Positions 7,182-14,368 of a stretch of DNA of 58,892 nucleotides are shown piece after piece. Source of the DNA: Sphingopyxis macrogoltabida (GTDB lineage: Bacteria > Pseudomonadota > Alphaproteobacteria > Sphingomonadales > Sphingomonadaceae); the NCBI RefSeq assembly GCF_001307295.1, contig NZ_CP012702.1, positions 1 through 58,892 of the forward strand, in the 5' to 3' direction. The notes beneath the pieces were generated by a model. The model saw nothing but the letters and a program-made list of their open reading frames with translations. It searched no databases and had not been told where the DNA came from. Made by a program: the position numbers and the translations under genes. Numbering within the stretch: the stretch's first letter is position 1; every line of letters starts with the position of its first letter.

Positions 7182-7805
7182 TCACCATTTTTGAGCGAGC
7201 CAAGCGAGTTGCTGGCCGATTCCAAGCCCTTCCATCGGCGCGGATGCGCGCCGCTCGATTTGCGGCCACAAAGGATCGCGATAGTGCCGGCCTGCGAGAA
7301 CGATCAGCGGCGCGGCGGCATCAATCTGATCGGCCATCGCCTCGATCACGCGCACGCCCCAAAGGCGGCGCGCGCTTGCCTTCATCGCGCCTAGCGTCTC
7401 GTCATAAGGCGCGATCACGGTTTCCGGCGCGATCAGGCCATGCTTTGCGGACAGGATGAACCATTGCCCTTCCTGCCGTTCGACATAGGCGCGAGCCTTC
7501 CGAAACCATGGCGATGCGTAAAGATCGCGAGCCGGGGCGGGGCGGTCCAGCTTCGCGGCAACGCAAGCGACAAGGAAAACCGGAGCCGGGGACGGGGCCG
7601 GGTTGATGGCAGGCAAAGGGGCGGACTCAAGATCAGCAATGACGGTGCAGCGGCCCCATTTCTGCAACTGGCGCTGCCAGCCTTTCGGTGGTCCCTTGCG
7701 CTCGGCAACATGGGAAAGGGTCGGGCCTCCGAACAGGTCGGGTTGTTCCCCGATGCGTTGCACCGGGGGAACGTAGCGGGGTTCTCGGATGCAATGGCGC
7801 GCCAT
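7182..7805 (-). CDS. DUF6884 domain protein
   Basis: 207 aa. The DUF6884 signature is clear: VFLVACVAAKLDRPAPARDLY, then WFILSAKHGLIAPETVIAPYD, then PLIVLAGRHYRDPL and PMEGLGIGQQLAWL. GAGGGG lies 6 nt before the ATG at 7805. The family's biochemical role is not settled for me; I recall links to phage DNA-base modification enzymes, which I hold only weakly. It is cotranscribed with genes at 7817 and 8623. In a block that enters the recipient first, a nucleic-acid modification or anti-restriction role would make sense. Confidence 0.78.
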   Translation of the reverse strand: MARHCIREPRYVPPVQRIGEQPDLFGGPTLSHVAERKGPPKGWQRQLQKWGRCTVIADLESAPLPAINPAPSPAPVFLVACVAAKLDRPAPARDLYASPWFRKARAYVERQEGQWFILSAKHGLIAPETVIAPYDETLGAMKASARRLWGVRVIEAMADQIDAAAPLIVLAGRHYRDPLWPQIERRASAPMEGLGIGQQLAWLAQKW

Positions 7806-7816
7806 GCTCGATCCCC

Positions 7817-8626
7817 TCAAAAGGCGAAAGCGGTCTGGCCGCTCGCCTCGGTGAAGCTGGCGCTATCGCCTGCGGCGTAGCGGTCGCGGCCCTTGGGGGA
7901 CCATTGCAGGAAACCGGCACGGTCATAGGAAAACCAACCGTCCTCGATCCCGACGATGAAGGCCCATGCCTCATCCTCGGCGCAGATGCCGTGAGCGTTG
8001 ATCGCCCAATATTCGGCGCTGCGGTCTTGCTTGCACGGGGACGGGGCGGAAAGGCTTAGGATCAGCGCGGCGCGGTCGGTCGGCTCGGTGGCATCCATCG
8101 CGCGCATGATCTGGCGGGCCTCGGCGGTGTTGATATGACCGCTCGCCCTCTTGTCCTCATGGTGCGAGTAGCGAAGGCCATAGGCAACGGCCTTGAAGAT
8201 GTTGCGTGGTTCGGTGAACTCCTGCGTTTCGAGCAATTCGCGCCATTTCCCGGCGCTGATAAGGTCCACCGCATGATGCCAGAGCGAATGAGCGCGGTTG
8301 CTGTAGCCGTGGCGGTTCGTCACGCCATCGCGGGCGATCTCGATCCCTAGCGCGCGCTCGACGTGCTGCACGAAAGGATGGGCGGCAAGCAAAGGATGGC
8401 GAAGGCCGATCTTGCGCGGCTCGTCCTGCTCTGCGCGGATAACCTCGATGGGGAATTGGAACAGGCGCGACGGCAGATTCCACGGTGCGGAAAGGGGAAA
8501 GTCGCGGGGCACATCAAGCGCCCCGTTAATGTCCAGCAGAAAGCCGCTTGTCGCGAAGCCTGCGGCAATGATCTGGTCGCCCAGCTCGTCGGCCTGCGCC
8601 GTGCGGATCGCGGGGGCAGCGCTCAT
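7817..8626 (-). CDS. Hypothetical protein, 269 aa
   Basis: The start ATG at 8626 overlaps the previous stop (ATGA). The N-terminal part (VPRDFPLSAPWNLPSRLFQF) and the central segment, with HPFVQHVERALGIEI and RNIFKAVAYGLRYSHHEDKR, look like a soluble globular protein. The C-terminus, INAHGICAEDEAWAFIVGI, resembles a small accessory fold. I do not recognise the family. It is translationally coupled to an 82-aa gene and followed by the DUF6884 gene, so the three may act together. Confidence 0.65.
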   Translation of the reverse strand: MSAAPAIRTAQADELGDQIIAAGFATSGFLLDINGALDVPRDFPLSAPWNLPSRLFQFPIEVIRAEQDEPRKIGLRHPLLAAHPFVQHVERALGIEIARDGVTNRHGYSNRAHSLWHHAVDLISAGKWRELLETQEFTEPRNIFKAVAYGLRYSHHEDKRASGHINTAEARQIMRAMDATEPTDRAALILSLSAPSPCKQDRSAEYWAINAHGICAEDEAWAFIVGIEDGWFSYDRAGFLQWSPKGRDRYAAGDSASFTEASGQTAFAF

Positions 8627-8871
8627 GCGCTCAACTCCGCATAGGTGGCGCTGCATTCGTAGCGGATCGCATCGCCATCCCACATAGGACCGCAAATGCC
8701 CTTGAATTTCGGTGCGCCCTGCAACTCAAGCCGCTGGCTCGGATTGCTGTTGTAACCGCTGCATTGAAACCCCTCGACCGCTGCCCGGTTGACGATGGTT
8801 TCAAAGGTCGCGCCCTCGATCTCGATCCGGTCAAAGTCCTGCTCGGTCTGGCGGTAGATACGGATTTTCAT
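8623..8871 (-). CDS. Hypothetical protein, 82 aa
   Basis: First gene of the unit running to 6851. AAGGGAAAGCCC precedes the ATG. It is beta-rich with two cysteines (FQCSGYNSN, GICGPMW) and ends in an ATGA overlap with the next gene. Leader B1 lies 19 bp upstream. No family recognised. Confidence 0.65.
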   Translation of the reverse strand: MKIRIYRQTEQDFDRIEIEGATFETIVNRAAVEGFQCSGYNSNPSQRLELQGAPKFKGICGPMWDGDAIRYECSATYAELSA

Positions 8872-8890
8872 GGGCTTTCCCTTCCTAATT

Positions 8891-9147
8891 GAGCCGAAGG
8901 CGATGACGGGTCATCGACTTCTGCCGAAAGCGGGCGACGCTGGGCCGGGGAATGCCGCAAACGGGGCCGATCAGGGGGGAGGGGGATCACCCGTCCTGCA
9001 CGGAGCGTAGCGAAGGAAGGGCGGGGAAACCCGCCTGATCGCCAAGCGGAGCCGCGCAGCGGCGGAGACGGTCTAGCCCTTGCGGCAGGGGGCAGGAACA
9101 GGCCCCAAAACGCGCCAGATCAGCGCGGCGGCTTGCCGCCTCAATCT
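8891..9147. repeat. Leader repeat B, copy 1
   Basis: About 257 bp nearly identical to 10928-11182, beginning GAGCCGAAGGCGATGACGGG and ending GCCGCCTCAATCT. It contains internal inverted repeats such as CGATGACGGGTCATCG. It is placed directly upstream of the minus-strand operon 8871-6851. Both copies have the same orientation and the same relation to a start codon. Confidence 0.92.
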
Positions 9148-9161
9148 GCGCCAGGACAGGC

Positions 9162-9177
9162 GGTGGCAGCTGCCACC
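9162..9177. repeat. 16-bp palindrome, copy 5
   Basis: Perfect copy, extended to AGGCGGTGGCAG/CTGCCACCGCCT. It lies 11 bp past the methyltransferase stop and just before leader B1, again at a unit boundary. Confidence 0.9.
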
Positions 9178-9188
9178 GCCTGCACCGA

Positions 9189-10646
9189 TCAACCCGGCTT
9201 GCGGATCGCAAGCAAAACGGTGTTCACGTTGGTTCCAGCGTGGGCGAAAGAACCGGGGGGAAGGTCGATCCATTTACGACCGTGAAAATAGATCGCCTCG
9301 CAACCGGCGATCATGCGGTGTAGCGCCTTGTGGCGCTGATCCTCGCCATACTCTGCCCGCGCGCTCATGATCGCCACCAGCACGCCTCCCGGTTTGAGAA
9401 AGGCGAGGGCATGGCGCACATGGTCACAGTCGCGGCCTCGATCAAAAGGCGGGTTCATTATCACTGCGTCGAACGGTGCATAATGGGCCGGGTCCAGTGC
9501 GAGAAAGTCGCCCTCGATCGCATCGGCAAAGCCATGGATTACCCGTAGCTCATGGGCGAAGCCGGGTTGCAGCTCCACGCAAGTTACATCGGCACCGGCG
9601 TTGCGTGCGGCCGAAGCGAGCGCGGCCTTTCCCGCGCTAGGCTCTAGAACGCGCTGGCCTTTGCTGATTCTCGCATGTTCGATGACCTGGGCGGCGATCT
9701 CCGGAGAAGTCATGAACGCGCCGAAATTCTTGGCGGGCGTGATATGATAGGCCGGGGCCGCTTCTGCCTCGGTCGTCTCATAGCCGTCACCGATAGCCTC
9801 GCCGTAATATTCCGCGAGCAACAGATTCACACTCTGCAAAAGGTCGTCACGCTCGAACCATATGTGCAGATTGCCATTCTTGAAGACGCGAACTCGGAAA
9901 TAGTCGCCCTCGATCACCGTTGGCAGCGATCCGCGCACGCGCGCAGCATCGGCAACTTGTGAGGCGATGCTGTGGCCCTCTGAAACAGGGGGCTTTTCGT
10001 CCAGTTCCAGAAAGACGCGCTCCACGTCCCGCAACGTGTCGCGGCGCTCGTATCGGTCCCATGATCCCCATTCGTTCAAGGCGCGGTCGATGATGAGACG
10101 CGCGCCGATCTTGAAACCGTTGTGCGAGCGAAAGCGGCGATCCAGCTTGGCGAAGACGTTGGCGATGCCGCGCAAATAGAGGTCGCGCCGGTTGGTCCAG
10201 ATATTTCCGAAAGTCGCGGCGCAGTTGTCGGGCGTGAACGGCACGGGATCATCGCGCAAGCCGTCATGAAACTCCTTTCGGGCCTGCTGGTCTAGCAGCT
10301 GGTCGAAACCCAGCTGCTCCATGAGGGCCGCCCAGCACCGGCGGTCCATCGTGTGCGTCAAGACGCGCTCGAAATTGTCGCGTGCGTCGATGGTCTGGCG
10401 CGCTCCCGTCTCCTTGTCGCGCTGGTCGATAGGCTGCGACTGGATGAAAGCGCGAGTCAACGTGTCCTCGGTCCAGTCGCGGCCACATGACAGCGATAGT
10501 GGGCCGCCAAGGGTCAGGCGCGCCGCCTCGTCGCGGGTTGCATGGTAGGTGTCATAGAGGCCGAGCCAAAGGGCTATGGCCTTGTCTCGGCCGTCGCAAA
10601 TATCCGCAATCTGCGCGGGCGTCATAAGCTCCTGGCCCATGCTCAC
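9189..10646 (-). CDS. DUF4942 / SAM-dependent adenine methyltransferase-like protein
   Basis: 485 aa. The N-terminal two thirds (to about residue 300) match the DUF4942 type (RRDTLRDVERVFLELDEKP). The C-terminal part is a class I methyltransferase: motif I VLEPSAGKAALASAA and the catalytic motif IV DAVIMNPPFDRG, as in N6-adenine methyltransferases. The GTG start overlaps the stop of the upstream gene; an ATG two codons later is possible. No restriction gene is adjacent, so it is an orphan methylase. In a leading-region block this could methylate the incoming plasmid or alter host gene expression. Confidence 0.85.
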   Translation of the reverse strand: MSMGQELMTPAQIADICDGRDKAIALWLGLYDTYHATRDEAARLTLGGPLSLSCGRDWTEDTLTRAFIQSQPIDQRDKETGARQTIDARDNFERVLTHTMDRRCWAALMEQLGFDQLLDQQARKEFHDGLRDDPVPFTPDNCAATFGNIWTNRRDLYLRGIANVFAKLDRRFRSHNGFKIGARLIIDRALNEWGSWDRYERRDTLRDVERVFLELDEKPPVSEGHSIASQVADAARVRGSLPTVIEGDYFRVRVFKNGNLHIWFERDDLLQSVNLLLAEYYGEAIGDGYETTEAEAAPAYHITPAKNFGAFMTSPEIAAQVIEHARISKGQRVLEPSAGKAALASAARNAGADVTCVELQPGFAHELRVIHGFADAIEGDFLALDPAHYAPFDAVIMNPPFDRGRDCDHVRHALAFLKPGGVLVAIMSARAEYGEDQRHKALHRMIAGCEAIYFHGRKWIDLPPGSFAHAGTNVNTVLLAIRKPG

Positions 10647-10903
10647 GCCCCCCCGAGGATAAGAGCACCAAAGCCGAAGCCCTCGGCGGCGTCCTCGATG
10701 GTGGTCACAAGGCCGTCAAAATCTTCATCCGGTCCTAGTAGGTCGGCAATCTCGATGACGGCGGGAAGGTCAGCGCCATGATTTTCGGCAAGGTCTTTGA
10801 TGTAGCCGAAGCGGTCAAAATTGCCCTCTTCCTCATAGCGAGCGAGCGGAATGGTGCGGGCGGCGTTGATCCGAAGAATCGTTGCCAACGGAATGTCGGT
10901 CAT
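10643..10903 (-). CDS. Hypothetical acidic protein, 86 aa
   Basis: MTDIPLATILRINAAR start at 10903. Very acidic, with the end FDGLVTTIEDAAEGFGFGAL. The stop overlaps the methyltransferase start, so expression is coupled and the two form an operon behind leader B2. The charge pattern recalls small DNA-mimic inhibitors, but this is only an impression. Confidence 0.6.
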   Translation of the reverse strand: MTDIPLATILRINAARTIPLARYEEEGNFDRFGYIKDLAENHGADLPAVIEIADLLGPDEDFDGLVTTIEDAAEGFGFGALILGGA

Positions 10904-10927
10904 GTGCTGTTTTCCCTGCCTAGAATG

Positions 10928-11182
10928 GAGCCGAAGGCGATGACGGGTCATCGACTTCTGCCCAGCGGCGAGCAGGGCCGGGGAATGCCGCAAATCAGGG
11001 CCGATCAGGGGGGAGGGGGATCACCCGTCCTGCACGGAGCGTAGCGAAGGAAGGGCGGGGAAACCCGCCTGATCGCCAAGCGAGGCCGCACAGCGGCCGA
11101 GACGGTCCAGCCCTTGCGGCAGGGGGCAGGAACAGGCCCCAAAGTCGAACAGCGGACGCGGCGGCATTGCCGCCTCAATCTA
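10928..11182. repeat. Leader repeat B, copy 2
   Basis: Second copy of the B leader, upstream of the 10903-9189 operon. It differs from copy 1 by scattered substitutions, concentrated around 11143-11165. This suggests an old duplication that kept the same spacing to the start codon. Confidence 0.92.
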
Positions 11183-11233
11183 GGGAAAAGCGCCCGCCAG
11201 GTCATAGCATAGCGGTGACCTAGAGGACGCTGC

Positions 11234-11255
11234 GGCATGTCGCCGGCGACATGCC
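11234..11255. repeat. 22-bp perfect palindrome
   Basis: Arms GGCATGTCGCC and GGCGACATGCC meet without a spacer. It lies 48 bp past the stop of the minus-strand gene 11303-11539. No T-run follows, so it may be a protein-binding site or a non-classical terminator. Confidence 0.75.
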
Positions 11256-11302
11256 CAACGGATAGCGCCGGAAGCATCCGAGCAATCGGATCCTCCGTCA
11301 TT

Positions 11303-11539
11303 TTAATTGCCCGAGCGGTTGCGCGACACGTCCGCATAAGGCTTGCGGCGGCACTGGCTGCACCGAAGCCGCGCGATCAGCTCGTAAATGCGGGTATCGA
11401 AAGAAATGCGGCGCGAGCGGGCGAAGTCGCCCAGCGGGGCGACAACGCGGCGACCGCAAGCGCAATAGATGCGCAGATAGCAGCCTTGCCGATACCAGAT
11501 AGGATCAATGGGCTTGGGGCGGTTGTAGTTCGCGGCCAT
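11303..11539 (-). CDS. Zinc-ribbon-like small protein, 78 aa
   Basis: Four cysteines arranged as YCACGRR and RLRCSQCRRKP about 35 residues apart form a likely zinc ribbon in a very basic protein. I start at the ATG 11539 (MAANYNRPKPIDPIWYRQG); a TTG six codons upstream is an alternative. No strong ribosome site is visible. It may bind nucleic acid; I do not recognise a named family. Confidence 0.6.
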   Translation of the reverse strand: MAANYNRPKPIDPIWYRQGCYLRIYCACGRRVVAPLGDFARSRRISFDTRIYELIARLRCSQCRRKPYADVSRNRSGN

Positions 11540-11596
11540 TGGGCGCTTATGCGCCAAAGGGAACAGACGGGGAACACCTCGCGCGCGCGTCGGTTA

Positions 11597-11625
11597 TTGG
11601 ATTGGCAAGGGAAAAGGGCTATATA
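11597..11625 (+). promoter_or_regulatory. Sigma-70-like promoter on the + strand
   Basis: TTGGAT, 17-nt spacer, TATATA. It faces a 12-bp hairpin and then the small minus-strand ORF at 11742-11831, so it could drive a non-coding RNA antisense to that gene. Confidence 0.5.
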
Positions 11626-11665
11626 GGCAATGCTTCGTGTGCTGATTCATTTCACGCACCTACCT

Positions 11666-11695
11666 GAACCCGCCGTGCTGTCACACGGCGGGTTC
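11666..11695 (+). ncRNA. Strong hairpin, possible small RNA element
   Basis: Perfect 12-bp stem GAACCCGCCGTG/CACGGCGGGTTC with loop CTGTCA, about 35 nt after the predicted start of transcription from the promoter at 11597. It is followed by AAACATTT rather than a T-run, so termination is not certain. Confidence 0.45.
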
Positions 11696-11741
11696 AAACA
11701 TTTAGGGCGGGCGGCCCTGTCAGACCACCCGCCCCGCTAGA

Positions 11742-11831
11742 TCAGCCCTTATCGGACTTCCCCAGCTTCACAATTGCGATCACGAGCGCGACGGCTGCGA
11801 TCGTCAATTGAGCTGCTTCATATGCTGTCAA
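11742..11831 (-). CDS. 29-aa hydrophobic peptide, type I toxin/holin-like
   Basis: A TTG start with GGAGG 9 nt upstream. The product is one amphipathic-to-hydrophobic helix, beginning TAYEAAQLTIAAVALVIAIV and ending KLGKSDKG. The plan (a short YEA-QL head, one membrane span, a lysine-rich tail) resembles the small holin-like toxins annotated in Firmicutes. A + strand promoter and hairpin lie at its 3' side, and a GGGCGGG/CCCGCCC hairpin follows its stop. It is too short for usual gene finders. Toxicity is inferred. Confidence 0.5.
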   Translation of the reverse strand: MTAYEAAQLTIAAVALVIAIVKLGKSDKG

Positions 11832-12004
11832 ATCACATCACCTCCTTTGAGCGAGAGGATTTGCGAAGGGCCGCTGTCACAGTCCCTCGCCCTCGCTCGA
11901 TGGGGGCTATACAACGGATTGGCGAGAATGCGCGCGAAACGCGCTTCACATTTTCGTGAAGCCGTTGGATGATCGCCGGCGACCGTTGATGAAAAGGGGA
12001 AGCT

Positions 12005-12295
12005 ATGGGCCTCGTATCGCAGGTTAGCGCCGATGACCGGGAAAGTGCATGGCGAATAATCCGTCATCGCGAAATCATGGAACGACTGATTCCGCTTTGG
12101 GCTGTGCTTGGCGTTGCGCTGGTGCTGATGGGCGTGGACCTGGGCGGGCGTCTGCTGTGGACGCTGCCAATGATCGGATATGTCTTTGGGGTGATGGCGG
12201 TCGATCACGGCCCTGATTACCGCGCCGCGAATTATTGGGTGCCGGTCCTGGGAAGCCAAGCGGCGGCGCTGCTGCCTCTCATCGCCAGATTCTAG
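12005..12295 (+). CDS. Small membrane protein, 96 aa
   Basis: AAGGGGAAGCT precedes the ATG. Hydrophobic segments lie at about residues 28-46 (LIPLWAVLGVALVLMGVDL), 49-66 and 78-95. It is a lone + strand gene converging on the minus-strand unit at 12337, with a palindrome between. Function unknown; entry-exclusion or membrane-stress roles would be guesses. Confidence 0.65.
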   Translation: MGLVSQVSADDRESAWRIIRHREIMERLIPLWAVLGVALVLMGVDLGGRLLWTLPMIGYVFGVMAVDHGPDYRAANYWVPVLGSQAAALLPLIARF

Positions 12296-12308
12296 ATCTC
12301 TCTGGAGC

Positions 12309-12324
12309 GGTGGCAGCTGCCACC
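12309..12324. repeat. 16-bp palindrome, copy 6
   Basis: Perfect copy, extended to a 26-bp dyad by flanking GGAGC/GCTCC. It lies between two converging stops (12295 and 12337), an ideal position for a bidirectional terminator. Confidence 0.9.
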
Positions 12325-12336
12325 GCTCCACGCGCG

Positions 12337-12870
12337 TCAAGCTCTGGCCTCGAAGCGGGCGATCAGCTGTTCCGCTACGGAAGTAATTTCGGCGGGGTCG
12401 GCGGTTTGAGTGCAATCGCCGCCTACAACAGCGCCGAGCGTGCCGCCGTCCAGTTGGACAACGTGGACACGCCACACGTCGCGCCGGAGTTCGTATTGAT
12501 CGGGAAGCGGCCTCTGCATGATTTCATGAAACACCAGGTCAACCCATTGGCGCGCGTCCGGATCAGAAGACGCATCGGCGTAGTCGGCGCGGCTCGCCAT
12601 GACGCTGTATCGGTCGCCTAGCATGAATTGGCGTTCGCGCGCGCGTCGGTCCTGCTCGATCCGCGTCACGCGATCTTTTTCCGCCCGCTTCATGGCCTGT
12701 TTCATCCGAACATCGTCGGCGCTGCGCGTCAGCGCCGCCATGATGTTGAGGACGCGCGCGGGCATATAATGCCCCGCGCGCTCGGCCGCCTCGATCACAA
12801 ATTGCAAATCGCTGATCTCGGTGGGGGAGAGGGTGACGCGAACGGCGCTCGCCGTGTTGCTGATTTTCAT
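12337..12870 (-). CDS. Hypothetical protein, 177 aa
   Basis: The start ATG at 12870 overlaps the upstream stop (ATGA). The N-terminal half is helical and basic (RMKQAMKRAEKDRVTRIEQDRRARERQ); the C-terminal half is acidic with beta character (VWRVHVVQLDGGTLGAVV). No family recognised. Last of a five-gene coupled series that begins at 14040. Confidence 0.6.
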   Translation of the reverse strand: MKISNTASAVRVTLSPTEISDLQFVIEAAERAGHYMPARVLNIMAALTRSADDVRMKQAMKRAEKDRVTRIEQDRRARERQFMLGDRYSVMASRADYADASSDPDARQWVDLVFHEIMQRPLPDQYELRRDVWRVHVVQLDGGTLGAVVGGDCTQTADPAEITSVAEQLIARFEARA

Positions 12871-13076
12871 GGCTGCGGCTCCGGCTCTTCCTTCGCCTTG
12901 TAGGCGGCAAGGCCGATCCACGATCCGTTATCGCCGCGAAACTGGCGCACAACATCGCCACCGTCCCAATGGCCGGTGAAGATGCCGCGCCGGTTGATGC
13001 CGCCGACGGGGCGCGTGCGCGCCGCCAGAAGGCGGGCGCGGCGCGTGTCTCGATCTAGGTGGCGCATGGGTTGCAT
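12867..13076 (-). CDS. Hypothetical basic protein, 69 aa
   Basis: GGAAGGATTGACC precedes the ATG at 13076, which decides the start. Arginine-rich N-terminus (HLDRDTRRARLLAARTRPVGG), then aromatic and glycine-rich. Joined to its downstream neighbour by an ATGA overlap. Function unknown. Confidence 0.6.
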   Translation of the reverse strand: MQPMRHLDRDTRRARLLAARTRPVGGINRRGIFTGHWDGGDVVRQFRGDNGSWIGLAAYKAKEEPEPQP

Positions 13077-13088
13077 GGTCAATCCTTC

Positions 13089-13355
13089 CTATTCGCTGGC
13101 GGTGTCGAGTTGCGTGCCGATCTCGTCGGCGTCGAAGTCTTCAAGGGCTGAAATCGCGCTTTCCAGTTCGGAAACTGCGGCGTCCATCGCCTGCGCGCGT
13201 TCGCTGTCCTCAAGACTGGGGGGCAGATTTTCGCGGGCGGCCTGCTCGTCATCCTTGACGGTTTCGAGCATGTCGCGCGCCTCATCCAACAGGGCCTTGC
13301 CCTTGTCGATCAGCACGCGGGCGGCGGCGATCTGCTTGCGGCGTTCGCGGTTCAT
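13089..13355 (-). CDS. Hypothetical acidic coiled-coil protein, 88 aa
   Basis: Almost entirely helical with heptad-like leucines (DKGKALLDEARDMLETVKDD) and a very acidic second half (SALEDFDADEIGTQLD). ATGA overlap with the upstream gene. The acidic helix could mimic DNA, but this is untested. Confidence 0.6.
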   Translation of the reverse strand: MNRERRKQIAAARVLIDKGKALLDEARDMLETVKDDEQAARENLPPSLEDSERAQAMDAAVSELESAISALEDFDADEIGTQLDTASE

Positions 13356-13639
13356 GCCTCTGCCCTCACGTCGCCGCTGTCGATCTGGAAGCCTGCGCGG
13401 GCCAGCTCGTCACAAAGGGCGCGCTGCCGATCCTCGCGGGTGCCGCTGGTGGCGATGTAGCTGCACCGGCCATCGTGGAAGGCGAAGCCTGCGCGTTTCA
13501 GGCATCCGCGAAACCGCTGGTGGGTGCGGTCGCTCCAATCCAGTGTGCCCGCATAGTTGCGGAAGGCGGCGACAGCGCAGACGGAACCGTAATTCTCATC
13601 ACGCCAGCTAAGCTCGATCACGGGGGGCGATTTGGTCAT
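13352..13639 (-). CDS. Hypothetical protein, 95 aa
   Basis: GGGAGGCCACC in front of the ATG at 13639. Contains the segment DGRCSYIATSGTREDRQRAL and three cysteines; mixed alpha/beta. It is 11 bp from the DUF3768 gene and coupled to the following gene. Family not recognised. Confidence 0.6.
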   Translation of the reverse strand: MTKSPPVIELSWRDENYGSVCAVAAFRNYAGTLDWSDRTHQRFRGCLKRAGFAFHDGRCSYIATSGTREDRQRALCDELARAGFQIDSGDVRAEA

Positions 13640-13650
13640 GGTGGCCTCCC

Positions 13651-14040
13651 TCAATATTCGCTGGTTAGGAGAATGGTGAGCACGCGGATTGTGGCATCGG
13701 GATTCCATGGTTCGGCGCTGCCAAATTCAAGATCGCGGTCGTAATAGTCGAACTTCCACATGACCGAGAGGGCTGGGCGCGTGCTGTCGTCAGTCCAGCG
13801 GGTATGCCATTGGCCGATCACATCGCGATAAAGGAAACCGGCGTCATGCTCGCCGTGAGGATCGTTGTCGGGTGTGAAATCCTCAAAGCCCTCGATCATC
13901 TTGAGAATGTCGGACTGCGTATTCTCGTCCAGCGCCGCGATGCCTTGCGTAATCACGGTGCGACAAGTCACGCCCATCGTTCGCCGCGCAATGTCGTTCA
14001 GCGCCGCAACGGTGGCGATCTGGTCAGTTGTCGCTTCCAT
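13651..14040 (-). CDS. DUF3768 domain protein
   Basis: 129 aa. The DUF3768 hallmark FEDFTPDNDPHGEHDAGF is followed by VMWKFDYYDRDLEFGS and the end TIRVLTILLTSEY. The ATG at 14040 has AAAGGAGTGAGGAAA upstream; the open frame continues into leader C1, but that part is identical in three places and is non-coding. DUF3768 proteins are common next to plasmid antirestriction genes; the activity is unknown. First gene behind leader C1. Confidence 0.85.
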   Translation of the reverse strand: MEATTDQIATVAALNDIARRTMGVTCRTVITQGIAALDENTQSDILKMIEGFEDFTPDNDPHGEHDAGFLYRDVIGQWHTRWTDDSTRPALSVMWKFDYYDRDLEFGSAEPWNPDATIRVLTILLTSEY

Positions 14041-14368
14041 TTTCCTCACTCCTTTAGGCGAAGCCGCTGCCTGCGGCCTGCGGCTCTGACCCGCTGGCGA
14101 AGCGCGGGATGGGGAGGGGGGAGCAAAATCGATGGGAGTGGTGCGGGCGGCGCGACTAGGGAGGCCCCGGCGCGCGCGAGCGCGCCGGAACTGGCCGAAC
14201 TTGTCGGGCAACCCGGTCCTGTCGATTATGCTTCGGGAACGAAAGGGCGGGTGCCCTTGGTGTTCCCCCGGTGGCAGCTGCCACCACTGACGGAGCGCGG
14301 CCCTGGGCCGCTCGATCCTATGTGGCAGCTGACAGACTACGAAGCGCGCGGCCCTGGCCGCTCATTTT
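14041..14368. repeat. Leader repeat C, copy 1
   Basis: A 328-bp sequence repeated almost exactly at 16933-17260 and in shorter form at 19192-19462. On the minus strand it contains, in order, palindrome copy 7, a hairpin AAGGGC/GCCCTT, a -10-like CATAAT (14227-14232), a GC-rich stem built on CCGGCGCGC/GCGCGCCGG, CCCGC/GCGGG, and the ribosome site AAAGGAG. Its far end coincides with the stop codon of the Fic gene. Confidence 0.95.
14270..14285. repeat. 16-bp palindrome, copy 7
   Basis: Perfect copy, part of leader C1, about 38 bp upstream of the CATAAT element on the minus strand. Confidence 0.9.

Noticed and set aside
9005..9147. Leaders A, B and C and the palindromes as a CRISPR array or integron attC sites
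   Set aside because: There are too few copies, no regular spacers, no cas or integrase genes, and the repeats sit at fixed distances before start codons.
11774..11959. 61-codon + strand ORF between the small toxin-like gene and the 12005 gene
   Set aside because: Arginine-rich, no ribosome site, and it runs antisense over the GGAGG and start of the 29-aa peptide.
13651..14211. A shared 57-residue N-terminus on the DUF3768, ArdC-like and ParB-like proteins
   Set aside because: The same open frame runs through all three copies of leader C, but in each case a strong ribosome site (AAAGGAG) precedes an ATG at the family's normal start. The shared part is leader DNA, not a common targeting domain.
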